Of a DNA stretch of 11,467 bases, positions 5,742-11,467 are shown piece after piece. The DNA comes from VRUE01 sp036406595 (GTDB taxonomy: Bacteria > Actinomycetota > Thermoleophilia > Solirubrobacterales > 70-9), in contig DASXAR010000035.1 of NCBI GenBank assembly GCA_036406595.1, positions 1 through 11,467 of the forward strand. The letters run 5' to 3'. The stretch's first letter is position 1; each line of letters starts with the position of its first letter. Made by a program: the position numbers and the translations under genes. A model generated the notes under the pieces. The model searched no databases. It had not been told where the DNA came from and saw only the letters and a program-made list of their open reading frames with translations.

Positions 5742-6728
5742 GTGAAGCTGATCATCCAGATCCCCTGCCTCAACGAGGAGGCGACCCTGCCGGCGACGAT
5801 CGCCGACCTGCCCCGCCGGCTGGACGGGGTCGAGCAGATCGAGCTGCTAGTGATCGACGACGGTTCGACCGACCGGACGGTGCAGGTGGCGCGCGAGAAC
5901 GGGGTCGACCACATCGTGCGGCTGACCAACCACAAGGGCCTTGCCGCCGGCTTCCAGGCGGGCCTCGACGCCTGCCTCAAGCTGGGCGCGGACATCGTGG
6001 TCAATACCGACGCCGACAACCAGTACAGGGGGGCCGACGTCGAGAAGCTCGTCGCGCCGATCCTCGCCGGCGAGGCCGACATGGTGGTCGGCGACCGCCG
6101 CATCGGCTCGATCGAGCACTTCTCCGGCGCCAAGAAATGGCTGCAGCGCCTCGGCAGCTGGGTGGTTCGGCGCCTCTCCGGGACCGAGATCGCCGACACG
6201 ACGTCCGGCTTCCGCGCCTACAACCGCGAGGCCGCCCTCGGCCTGCTGGTGGTCGACTCGTTCACCTACACGCTCGAGAGCCTGATCCAGGCCGGGAAGA
6301 TGCTGGTCGCCGTCGACCAGGTCGAGATCGAGACCAACCCGCAGACTCGCGAGTCGAGGCTGTTCGGATCGACCGGGGCATACGTGCGCAGGAACGCGGT
6401 CTCGATCCTGAGGATCTACGCGCGCTACGAGCCGCTGCGGGTCTTCGCCACCGCCGGGCTGCTCGTCGCCGTACTGGCCCTCGCGGCCTGGATCCCCTTT
6501 CTCGCCGACTGGATCCTCAACGGCGACAGCACCGGGCACATCCAGTCCCTGATCCTCGGTGCCGTCCTCTTCATCGCCGCGATGCAGCTGGTGGCCCTCG
6601 GCGTGATCGGCGACCTTCTCGCCGGGCAGAGGGTGATGACGCAGCGCGTCTTCGAGCGCGTGCGGCGCGTCGAGCTCGCGATGAATGTCGAGCCGTCCCA
6701 CTACGAGCGCGGCGCGGCGCGCGACTGA
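5742..6728 (+). CDS. Family 2 glycosyltransferase, polyprenyl-phosphate sugar transferase type, with two C-terminal membrane helices
   Basis: Likely moves a sugar from a nucleotide or similar donor onto a lipid-phosphate carrier at the inner face of the membrane, as in the DPM1/GtrB group; donor and acceptor cannot be read from the sequence. It has 328 residues. The GT-A catalytic domain (1 to about 225) has PCLNEE at 8-13, IDDGSTDRT at 38-46, the metal-binding D-A-D at 90-92 within NTDADNQY, and TTSGFRAY at 163-170. Two hydrophobic segments follow at about 231-255 and 268-292, then a charged cytosolic tail. The start is taken as GTG 5742 because the conserved strand K-L-I-I-Q-I-P begins there; the frame is open back to a TTG at 5676, but those extra 22 residues show no family similarity. 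No ribosome binding site is seen. Its stop codon shares one base with the start of the flippase gene, so the two are co-expressed. Confidence 0.88.
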   Translation: MKLIIQIPCLNEEATLPATIADLPRRLDGVEQIELLVIDDGSTDRTVQVARENGVDHIVRLTNHKGLAAGFQAGLDACLKLGADIVVNTDADNQYRGADVEKLVAPILAGEADMVVGDRRIGSIEHFSGAKKWLQRLGSWVVRRLSGTEIADTTSGFRAYNREAALGLLVVDSFTYTLESLIQAGKMLVAVDQVEIETNPQTRESRLFGSTGAYVRRNAVSILRIYARYEPLRVFATAGLLVAVLALAAWIPFLADWILNGDSTGHIQSLILGAVLFIAAMQLVALGVIGDLLAGQRVMTQRVFERVRRVELAMNVEPSHYERGAARD

Positions 6729-8116
6729 TGGCAGCCGAGGGCGGAGAGGAGACCGCCGCGGGCGGCGGCGTCAGCTCGACCGACTACGGGAAGACGGCGA
6801 GCTTCCTGGCGATCGGTGTCGGCCTCACGGGCGTCATCACCTATGTCTACTTCTTCATCGCCTCCCACGTTCTCTCCAAGCCCGACTACGGGCAGATCAC
6901 CGTGCTCTGGTCGGCCGTGTTCATCACGATCTCGACCCTCTACAGGCCGATCGAACAGCTGCTCTCGCGGCACATCTCCGAACACCGCGTCAAGGGAGAG
7001 CCGATCGGCCAGCCGATGCGCGTCGCGGCGACGATCCAGCTCGGCCTCGGGGTCGTCTTCGCGGTGCTGGCCCTCGCCTTCCGCGACCCGCTCCAGAACG
7101 ACATGCTGGAGGGAAACGAAACGCTCTACTGGGTCTTCTTCTCGGCGGTGCTCTTCTACGCCGCGAGCTACTTCGCCCGCGGCTTCCTGGCGGGCAGCCG
7201 TCGCTTCGGTCTCTTCACGGCGCTGATCCTCTCCGAGTCGGTCTTCCGCACCTCCTTCGCCGTCCTGGTGGCGATCGGCCTCCTCAGCGGCCAGTCGGCG
7301 GTCGCTATCGGGATCGTCGCCGCCCCCTCGCTATCGCTGATCGTCGTGCCCTTTGCCTTCGCACGCCGGGCGAAACGGATCGAGGCCCCTCCCCCGGCAT
7401 CCGAATCGGCCGATTTCTCCCTCCGCCATGGGACCGGGTTCGCGGGCGCGGTGCTGCTGATCATGTTCAGCGAACAGGCCTTCCTCAACGCCGGGCCGCT
7501 GATCGTGCGCGGCCTCCAGGGGGCGGCGGCGGCGGGGTTCATCTTCAACGTGCTGATGATCGCGCGGGCGCCGCTGCAGCTCTTCCAGGCCGTATCGACG
7601 AGCATCCTCCCCCACCTCACCAGCCTCCACACCAGCAGCGCCCCGGACAGTGAGCGGGAGTTTCACCGCTCGGTGCGGATGGTGCTGGCCGCGGTCGCCG
7701 TGTTCACCGCCATCACCGCTCTCGCGGTGATCGTCGCCGGGCCGCAGCTGATGCAGCTCGCCTTCAGCAAGAAGTTCGAATACGACCGCGTCGGCCTGCT
7801 CCTGGTCACTCTCGGCATGGGCCTCTACCTCAGCTCGGTGACCGTCAACCAGGCCTGCCTGGCGCAGGGGCAGGTGCGCCGCGCCTCGGCGCGCTGGGTC
7901 GCCTGCGCCACCGTCTTCGTCGCCTGGAACTTCCTCCCGATCGTCGGCGACGAGTTCCGCCGCGTCGAGATCGGCTTCGCGCTCGCCGCCGGTGTCCTCT
8001 TCGCGCTTCTCTACCTCGCCTACCGGCGCCCGGTGGAACGGTCGGAGGACGTCCCGGAGGCCGGCTCCCCGGAGGAACTCGAGGCACGCCTGGCGGCGAT
8101 CGACGAGTCCGTGTAG
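6728..8116 (+). CDS. MOP-superfamily flippase, polysaccharide/lipid-linked oligosaccharide type (Wzx-like)
   Basis: Multi-pass membrane protein of 462 residues resembling oligosaccharide flippases (PST/Wzx branch of the MOP superfamily), which turn lipid-linked glycans across the inner membrane. After a Gly/Ala/Glu-rich N-terminus (1-20), hydrophobic segments recur through about residue 440. The first two flank SHVLSKPDYGQITVLW, the usual position of the family L-x-x-x-D/E-Y/F-G loop. Cytosolic loops are Arg/Lys-rich (for example FARRAKR). An acidic 30-residue tail (P-E-E-L-E-A-R) ends the protein. The ATG overlaps the glycosyltransferase stop as TGATG, implying translational coupling; there is no separate ribosome binding site. 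The open frame extends far upstream, but that part is out of register with the real glycosyltransferase gene and is not coding. The family is well supported; the cargo is unknown. A MurJ-like lipid II role is less likely, because murJ is usually found in other contexts. Confidence 0.82.
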   Translation: MAAEGGEETAAGGGVSSTDYGKTASFLAIGVGLTGVITYVYFFIASHVLSKPDYGQITVLWSAVFITISTLYRPIEQLLSRHISEHRVKGEPIGQPMRVAATIQLGLGVVFAVLALAFRDPLQNDMLEGNETLYWVFFSAVLFYAASYFARGFLAGSRRFGLFTALILSESVFRTSFAVLVAIGLLSGQSAVAIGIVAAPSLSLIVVPFAFARRAKRIEAPPPASESADFSLRHGTGFAGAVLLIMFSEQAFLNAGPLIVRGLQGAAAAGFIFNVLMIARAPLQLFQAVSTSILPHLTSLHTSSAPDSEREFHRSVRMVLAAVAVFTAITALAVIVAGPQLMQLAFSKKFEYDRVGLLLVTLGMGLYLSSVTVNQACLAQGQVRRASARWVACATVFVAWNFLPIVGDEFRRVEIGFALAAGVLFALLYLAYRRPVERSEDVPEAGSPEELEARLAAIDESV

Positions 8117-8124
8117 CCGTCCAA

Positions 8125-8130
8125 TAGGTT
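8125..8130 (+). promoter_or_regulatory. Candidate -10 element for a leaderless antiporter transcript
   Basis: TAGGTT (TAnnnT pattern) ends 6 bases before the ATG at 8137, the spacing expected when transcription starts at the A of the start codon. There is no Shine-Dalgarno sequence in the 20-base gap after the flippase stop. Leaderless starts of this form are common in actinobacteria. No -35 was recognised, and the gene could instead be read through from the flippase. Confidence 0.3.
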
Positions 8131-8136
8131 CCGTCG

Positions 8137-9930
8137 ATGCAGCACGACGCCGAGCTGATCCTGATCGTCGGCGGGCTGCTCGCCGCCGGCATCCTCGGTG
8201 CGCTGCTGGCCGACCGCATCCGCATCCCCGGCCTGCTCCTCTTCCTCGGGCTGGGCATGCTCGCCGGCTCCGAGGGGATCGGCGGGATCGAGTTCGACGA
8301 TGCCGAGCTGGCGAGGACGTTGGGGACGATCGCGCTGATCCTGATCCTCTTCGAGGGCGGCCTCACCTCAGGCTGGTCGGAGATCCGGCCGGTGCTCGGC
8401 ACCGCGGTCTCCCTCGCCACGATCGGAACGCTCGGCACCGCCCTTCTCGCGGGCATCGCGGCGCACTGGATCTTCGACCTCAGCGTCCTGGAAGGAATGC
8501 TGGTCGGCGCGGCGATCGCCGCCACCGACGCGGCGGCGATCTTCGCGATCCTGCGCCACTCGACCCTGGAGAAGCGGCTCGCCCGCTCGCTCGAGGGAGA
8601 GTCGGGGATGAACGACCCGGTCGCCCTGCTGCTGGTGATCGGGTTCATCGACTGGATCCAGAAGCCCGACTACGGCGCCGCCGACATGGCCGGCCTGCTG
8701 GTCCTGAAACTCGCATTGGGAGCGGCGATCGGCATCCTCCTCGGTCGCGGCTCCGTGGCGGTGCTGAACCGGGCGCGGCTGCCGACCGACGGCATCTACC
8801 CGGTCGCCACGGTTGCGATCGCCGGGCTCGCCTACGGGCTGGCGGAGGTCGCGCACGGCTCCGGGCTGCTCGCCACCTACCTCACCGCCCTGGCGCTGGC
8901 CTCGGGCAACATCCCGGCGCGCCGCACGATCGTCGCCTTCCACGAGGGGGTCGGCTGGGTCGCCCAGATCGGTCTCTTCATCCTGCTCGGCCTTCTCGTC
9001 TTCCCCAGCGCGCTCGGCGACGTCGCGGTGGAAAGCCTGGCCCTCTCGGCGGTCCTGATCCTCGTCGCCCGCCCCCTGGCCGCGGTCGTGGCGACCGTGC
9101 TCTCGCCGCTCGGGATGCGCGAGCGCGCGATGCTCGGCTGGGCCGGCCTGCGCGGCGCCGCGCCGATCTGGCTGGCCACCTTCCCGGTGGTCGCCGGCGT
9201 GGGCACGGGCGAGGAGCTGTTCTCGATCGTCTTCTTCGTCGTCGTCACCTCGACCCTCGTCCAGGGAGCCACCTTCGAGCCGCTGGCGGAGCGACTCGGG
9301 CTGACCACCGACGAGCCCGCGCTGCCGCGGCGCCTGCTCGAGTCGGGCCGCATCCGGCGCATGGGGGGCGACGTCGTCTCCCACCGTTTGCGGCCCGGCG
9401 CGGCCGCAGCCGGCCACCTGGTGCGGGAACTGGGGTTGCCCCGCGAGGCGCTCGTCAACGTGATCGTCCGCGACGGGCGCGCGATTCCGCCTCGCGGCTC
9501 CACCAAGGTCATGGAGGGAGACGAGCTGCACATCCTCGTCCGCGGCGAGCTGCGCGACGAGGTCGAGGAGCTGACCCGCCGCTGGCACGAGGGCCCGGTC
9601 AAGCGGCCGGCGCCGGCCGTGCTGCCTCCGCGTGGAGCCCCCCAGGTATTCACCGTGCGGCCGGGCGGCGACGTCGTGGAGCCCTCCGCCCCGCGGGAGG
9701 TCGACGGGGTCGCGGTCGTCTCGATCCTGCGCAGCCGCCGCGACCGCGACAGCGCCCTCGTCGCCCTGGCCGACGGCCGGTTCGCCGTCACCTCAGAGCC
9801 GTTCGTCGCGATCGGAGGCCGGCATGCCCTCGCCCGCTGGTGCGAGCGCCGCGCCGAGCGGGCCGGCGAGGATCAGGCCGAGCGGGCCTGGTGGCAGGAG
9901 GTGATCGGCGCCCTGATAGCAAGGGGCTGA
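8137..9930 (+). CDS. Cation/proton antiporter, NhaP2/CvrA-like, with RCK_C and C-terminal cytosolic domains
   Basis: Membrane antiporter exchanging K+ or Na+ for protons, serving pH and ion balance. It has 597 residues, matching the roughly 580-residue NhaP2-type proteins. The membrane domain (1 to about 385) contains LFEGGL at 71-76, AATDAAAIFAILR at 128-140, GESGMNDPVALLL at 154-166 with the Asn159-Asp160 pair typical of electroneutral CPA1-type exchangers, and GLRGAAPIWLA at 337-347. It is followed by an RCK_C (TrkA_C) domain of about 412-480 (V-N-V-I-V-R-D-G-R then G-D-E-L-H-I-L) that usually senses a nucleotide or ion. A last domain of about 503-597 resembles the CorC/HlyC-like tail of the NhaP2 group; that part is less certain. 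It starts 20 bases after the flippase gene and converges on rpe with a 6-base gap. K+/H+ is the likelier exchange by family, but not proven. Confidence 0.9.
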   Translation: MQHDAELILIVGGLLAAGILGALLADRIRIPGLLLFLGLGMLAGSEGIGGIEFDDAELARTLGTIALILILFEGGLTSGWSEIRPVLGTAVSLATIGTLGTALLAGIAAHWIFDLSVLEGMLVGAAIAATDAAAIFAILRHSTLEKRLARSLEGESGMNDPVALLLVIGFIDWIQKPDYGAADMAGLLVLKLALGAAIGILLGRGSVAVLNRARLPTDGIYPVATVAIAGLAYGLAEVAHGSGLLATYLTALALASGNIPARRTIVAFHEGVGWVAQIGLFILLGLLVFPSALGDVAVESLALSAVLILVARPLAAVVATVLSPLGMRERAMLGWAGLRGAAPIWLATFPVVAGVGTGEELFSIVFFVVVTSTLVQGATFEPLAERLGLTTDEPALPRRLLESGRIRRMGGDVVSHRLRPGAAAAGHLVRELGLPREALVNVIVRDGRAIPPRGSTKVMEGDELHILVRGELRDEVEELTRRWHEGPVKRPAPAVLPPRGAPQVFTVRPGGDVVEPSAPREVDGVAVVSILRSRRDRDSALVALADGRFAVTSEPFVAIGGRHALARWCERRAERAGEDQAERAWWQEVIGALIARG

Positions 9931-9945
9931 CCGGCGCTACCTTGC
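9919..9945. terminator. Possible bidirectional terminator hairpin between antiporter gene and rpe
   Basis: GCAAGG (9919-9924) and CCTTGC (9940-9945) are perfect inverted arms flanking both convergent stop codons, which are only 6 bases apart. An alternative pairing of GGGGC (9923-9927) with GCCCC (9944-9948) overlaps it. The loop is long (15-16 bases) and there is no T-tract, so the evidence is modest. There is no other space for a terminator outside the coding sequences. Confidence 0.3.
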
Positions 9946-10623
9946 CCCGGCCGCGGCGGCGATCTCGGCGTAGGCGGCGACGGGGTCGGGGGCGCCGAAG
10001 ATGGCGGAGCCGGCGACGAAGAGCGAGGCACCGGCCTCGGCGACCGAGCCGGCGGTCGACGCGTCTATCCCGCCGTCGACCTCGATCGTCGCGTCGCCGA
10101 CGAAATGCGAGAGCCGGTTGATCTTGTCGGGCGAGCGCTCGATGAACTCCTGGCCCCCCCAGCCCGGGTTGACGGTCATGCAGAGGACCAGGTCGGCCAG
10201 GCCGGTCAGCTCGGCGAGACCGCTGACCGGGGTGCCGGGATTGATGGCCACCCCGGCCAGGCACCCGAGCTCGCGGATCGCCGCGAGCGTCCTGTTGGCG
10301 TGAGGCGTCGCCTCCTCGTGGATGGTGATCGAGTCGGCGCCGGCGTCGGCGAAGGCCTCGATGTGGCGCTCGGGCTCCTCGATCATCAGGTGCACGTCGA
10401 GCGCGCCGCCCGCCGCGTGGACCCGCTCCGCGATCGATCCGGCGACCACGGGCCCCGCCGTGATCGGGGGGACGAAATGCCCATCCATGACGTCGAAGTG
10501 GATCACCCTCGCTCCCGCCTCCATCACCTCGTCGACCTGGGAGCCGAGCCGGGAGAAGTCGGCCGAGAGGATCGAGGGAGCAACGCGTCGCTCCTCGAGC
10601 AGATCCGCCATCCGCTCGCTCAT
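9937..10623 (-). CDS. rpe: Ribulose-phosphate 3-epimerase
   Basis: Interconverts ribulose 5-phosphate and xylulose 5-phosphate in the pentose phosphate pathway. It has 228 residues, slightly longer than the usual 215-225 because of about 12 extra residues before A-P-S-I-L-S-A-D-F. The TIM-barrel motifs and active site are complete: IHFDVMDGHFVP at 41-52 with metal ligand His42, catalytic Asp44 and Met46; DVHLM at 76-80 with metal ligand His78; VNPGWGGQ at 151-158 (usually Phe at the Trp position); and VDGGI with the second catalytic Asp183. The ATG at 10623 has GGAG 5 bases upstream and lies 19 bases after the zinc-ribbon gene, so it is probably in one operon with rsmB. Ribulose 5-phosphate is also the substrate of the RibB domain encoded by ribBA, and rpe-rib linkage is common in actinobacteria. 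Confidence 0.96.
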   Translation of the reverse strand: MSERMADLLEERRVAPSILSADFSRLGSQVDEVMEAGARVIHFDVMDGHFVPPITAGPVVAGSIAERVHAAGGALDVHLMIEEPERHIEAFADAGADSITIHEEATPHANRTLAAIRELGCLAGVAINPGTPVSGLAELTGLADLVLCMTVNPGWGGQEFIERSPDKINRLSHFVGDATIEVDGGIDASTAGSVAEAGASLFVAGSAIFGAPDPVAAYAEIAAAAGAR

Positions 10624-10642
10624 CGCAGCTCCACGCTCGCCG

Positions 10643-10882
10643 TCATATCGGTTTCAACATCGAGCTTCCGCATGTCTGGCAGGTCATGTCCTCGGTGCTG
10701 CTCATCCGCGCGATCGTCTGGTGCTCGCCGCAGTCGGGGCACTGCGAGACCAGCTCGAAGCGGCGCAGACAGTACACGCAGCGGAAGCGGCCCGGGAGCT
10801 GGGTGGGCCGCAGCCAGGGCTCCCCGCAGCTCGGGCACCTGGCCCGGGCCGGCATCGCCTCGGCGTCCTTATCCGCACTCAT
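10643..10882 (-). CDS. Small protein with two zinc ribbons
   Basis: 79 residues with four CxxC pairs: Cys16/19 in CPSCG, Cys35/38 in CVYC, Cys48/51 in CPDCG and Cys68/71 in CQTCG. They pair naturally into two rubredoxin-like zinc ribbons (16-38 and 48-71), an arrangement like that of the small YfgJ-type zinc-ribbon proteins of E. coli; this resemblance is from memory of the pattern. Between the first pairs is R-P-T-Q-L-P-G-R-F-R, and the protein ends SSMLKPI. There is no signal peptide or membrane segment, so it should be cytosolic; RNA, DNA or protein binding are all possible. The ATG overlaps the rsmB stop as ATGA, and rpe follows 19 bases later, which argues for a real, co-translated gene. 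The cysteine spacing is not what a chance frame would give. Function unknown. Confidence 0.82.
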   Translation of the reverse strand: MSADKDAEAMPARARCPSCGEPWLRPTQLPGRFRCVYCLRRFELVSQCPDCGEHQTIARMSSTEDMTCQTCGSSMLKPI

Positions 10883-11467
10883 GTCTGCGCATCATCCCTT
10901 CTCAGGCGGCTGATGAAGAACCCGGTGGTGCGATCGCGATCGGGGCGAACCTGCAGGCAGCGCGAATCGTGGGGAGAGGCGAGCGACGGCGCCAGGGCGC
11001 CGAGGTCCTCCACGACGAGAGATGGAATCCCCTCCCGTCCCGCCGAAGCGAGGAGCGCCGCGATCTGCTCCTCGTTCTCGCGCCGGGAGATGGTGCAGGT
11101 CGAGTAGACGAGGACGCCGCCGGGACGCAGCGCGGTCGCAACCCTGGCGAGCAGCTTGCCCTGAAGGGCCGCGAGGCGCTCAATCGTCCGCGGGGACTTG
11201 CGCCAGCGCGCGTCGGGCCGCGAGGCGAGTGCGCCGAGATCGGAGCAGGGGGCGTCGAGGAGCACGCGGTCGAAGATGGGAGCCATCGGCGACGCCGCGC
11301 CGTCGGCCTCGATCACGGTGAGGCTGCGCAGGCCGAGCCTGCCCGCCTGCGCGGCGACTTCCGCGGCGCGCTCAGGGTCGATCTCGACGCAGATCACCTC
11401 GCCCCTGTCCCCCATGCGGGCGGCGATCTGACCGCTCTTGATGCCGGGGCCCGCGCAGAGGTCGAGG
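10879..11467 (-). CDS. rsmB: 16S rRNA (cytosine-967-C5)-methyltransferase, 5' end missing
   Basis: RsmB (Sun/Fmu) methylates C967 of 16S rRNA using S-adenosylmethionine. The 195 visible residues are the catalytic half; the N-terminal NusB-like RNA-binding domain and the first strands lie beyond the window edge. SAM motif I reads DLCAGPGIKS (2-11), slightly different from the common DLCAAPGGKT. The acidic residue binding the SAM ribose is in V-E-I-D near 27-30. Motif IV is LLDAPCSDLG with Cys74, and motif VI is YSTCTISRRENEEQ with Cys124; these are the two catalytic cysteines of RNA m5C methyltransferases. The gene ends in a basic R-L-R-R-D-D tail that overlaps the zinc-ribbon gene by 4 bases. 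rsmB next to rpe is a common actinobacterial and firmicute arrangement, which favours RsmB over other Nop2/Sun-family members such as RsmF. Confidence 0.92.
   Translation of the reverse strand, partial: LDLCAGPGIKSGQIAARMGDRGEVICVEIDPERAAEVAAQAGRLGLRSLTVIEADGAASPMAPIFDRVLLDAPCSDLGALASRPDARWRKSPRTIERLAALQGKLLARVATALRPGGVLVYSTCTISRRENEEQIAALLASAGREGIPSLVVEDLGALAPSLASPHDSRCLQVRPDRDRTTGFFISRLRRDDAQT

Noticed and set aside
5579..6727. Upstream extension of the flippase frame
   Set aside because: This part overlaps ribD in antisense and the glycosyltransferase out of frame, and is Arg/Pro-rich without membrane segments. The real flippase starts at ATG 6728.
8368..9588. Long minus-strand open frame (406 codons) opposite the antiporter gene
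   Set aside because: Asp/Gly/Arg/Gln-rich low-complexity translation with no family features, fully covered by the NhaP2-like gene on the other strand.
7992..10121. 709-codon plus-strand frame overlapping the antiporter in another frame
   Set aside because: Arg/Pro/Ala-rich translation typical of an off-frame reading of GC-rich DNA. It runs through the antiporter and into rpe in antisense.
10620..10838. Alternative 72-codon minus-strand frame over the zinc-ribbon gene
   Set aside because: Lacks the cysteine pairs and has no coupling to rsmB. The overlapping frame 10643-10882 has four ordered CxxC pairs and an ATGA overlap.
1..11467. Mobile elements, CRISPR arrays, toxin-antitoxin or phage-defence genes
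   Set aside because: Every stretch longer than about 100 bases is accounted for by the listed genes. No transposase, integrase, repeat-spacer pattern or defence-type domain was seen.

Overview
The window looks like a stretch of chromosome from a high-GC Gram-positive bacterium, probably an Actinomycetota member and perhaps one of the deep-branching Thermoleophilia/Solirubrobacterales type. That placement is inference from three things: the very high GC content with GTG starts and mostly TGA stops, the rsmB-rpe-rib gene order familiar from actinobacteria such as Mycobacterium, and the MMPL and GT2/flippase content. No tRNA, rRNA, CRISPR array, phage gene, transposase or insertion sequence is visible. 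Most of the window is ordinary core metabolism.

Layout. Positions 2-1825 (+) hold the 3' part of an MMPL-family transporter gene, whose 5' end lies outside the window. It converges on a minus-strand block (5697 down to 1834) in the order ribD, ribE, ribBA, ribH, rpmB. The four rib genes are tightly packed or overlapping and supply every dedicated step from GTP and ribulose 5-phosphate to riboflavin except the ribitol-phosphate dephosphorylation. rpmB (ribosomal protein L28) follows after a gap of about 100 bases and may have its own promoter. Only 44 bases separate ribD from a plus-strand block (5742-9930): a membrane-anchored GT2 glycosyltransferase, a MOP-superfamily polysaccharide-type flippase starting on the glycosyltransferase stop codon, and a NhaP2-like cation/proton antiporter with a cytosolic RCK_C domain. 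This block converges on a second minus-strand block (11467 down to 9937): the 3' part of rsmB (16S rRNA m5C methyltransferase), a small double zinc-ribbon protein overlapping it by 4 bases, and rpe (ribulose-phosphate 3-epimerase).

How it fits together. rsmB, rpe, ribD, ribE, ribBA and ribH read in one direction in an order also found in actinobacteria. Rpe interconverts the pentose phosphates that feed the RibB half of RibBA. The three plus-strand envelope genes therefore look like an insertion between rpe and ribD, and the compact divergent ribD/glycosyltransferase promoter region is the seam. Glycosyltransferase plus flippase suggests making a lipid-linked sugar and moving a lipid-linked glycan across the membrane, but the product cannot be told from the sequence.

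The points most worth a second look are: a His-to-Gln change at the usual metal-ligand position of the RibB domain; an 18-bp tandem repeat at the end of ribBA that also supplies the ribH ribosome binding site; a 16-bp palindrome at the start of ribD, with no room for an FMN riboswitch upstream; possible leaderless starts on the plus strand; and the zinc-ribbon gene wedged between rsmB and rpe. I do not see a clear undescribed multi-gene system here.
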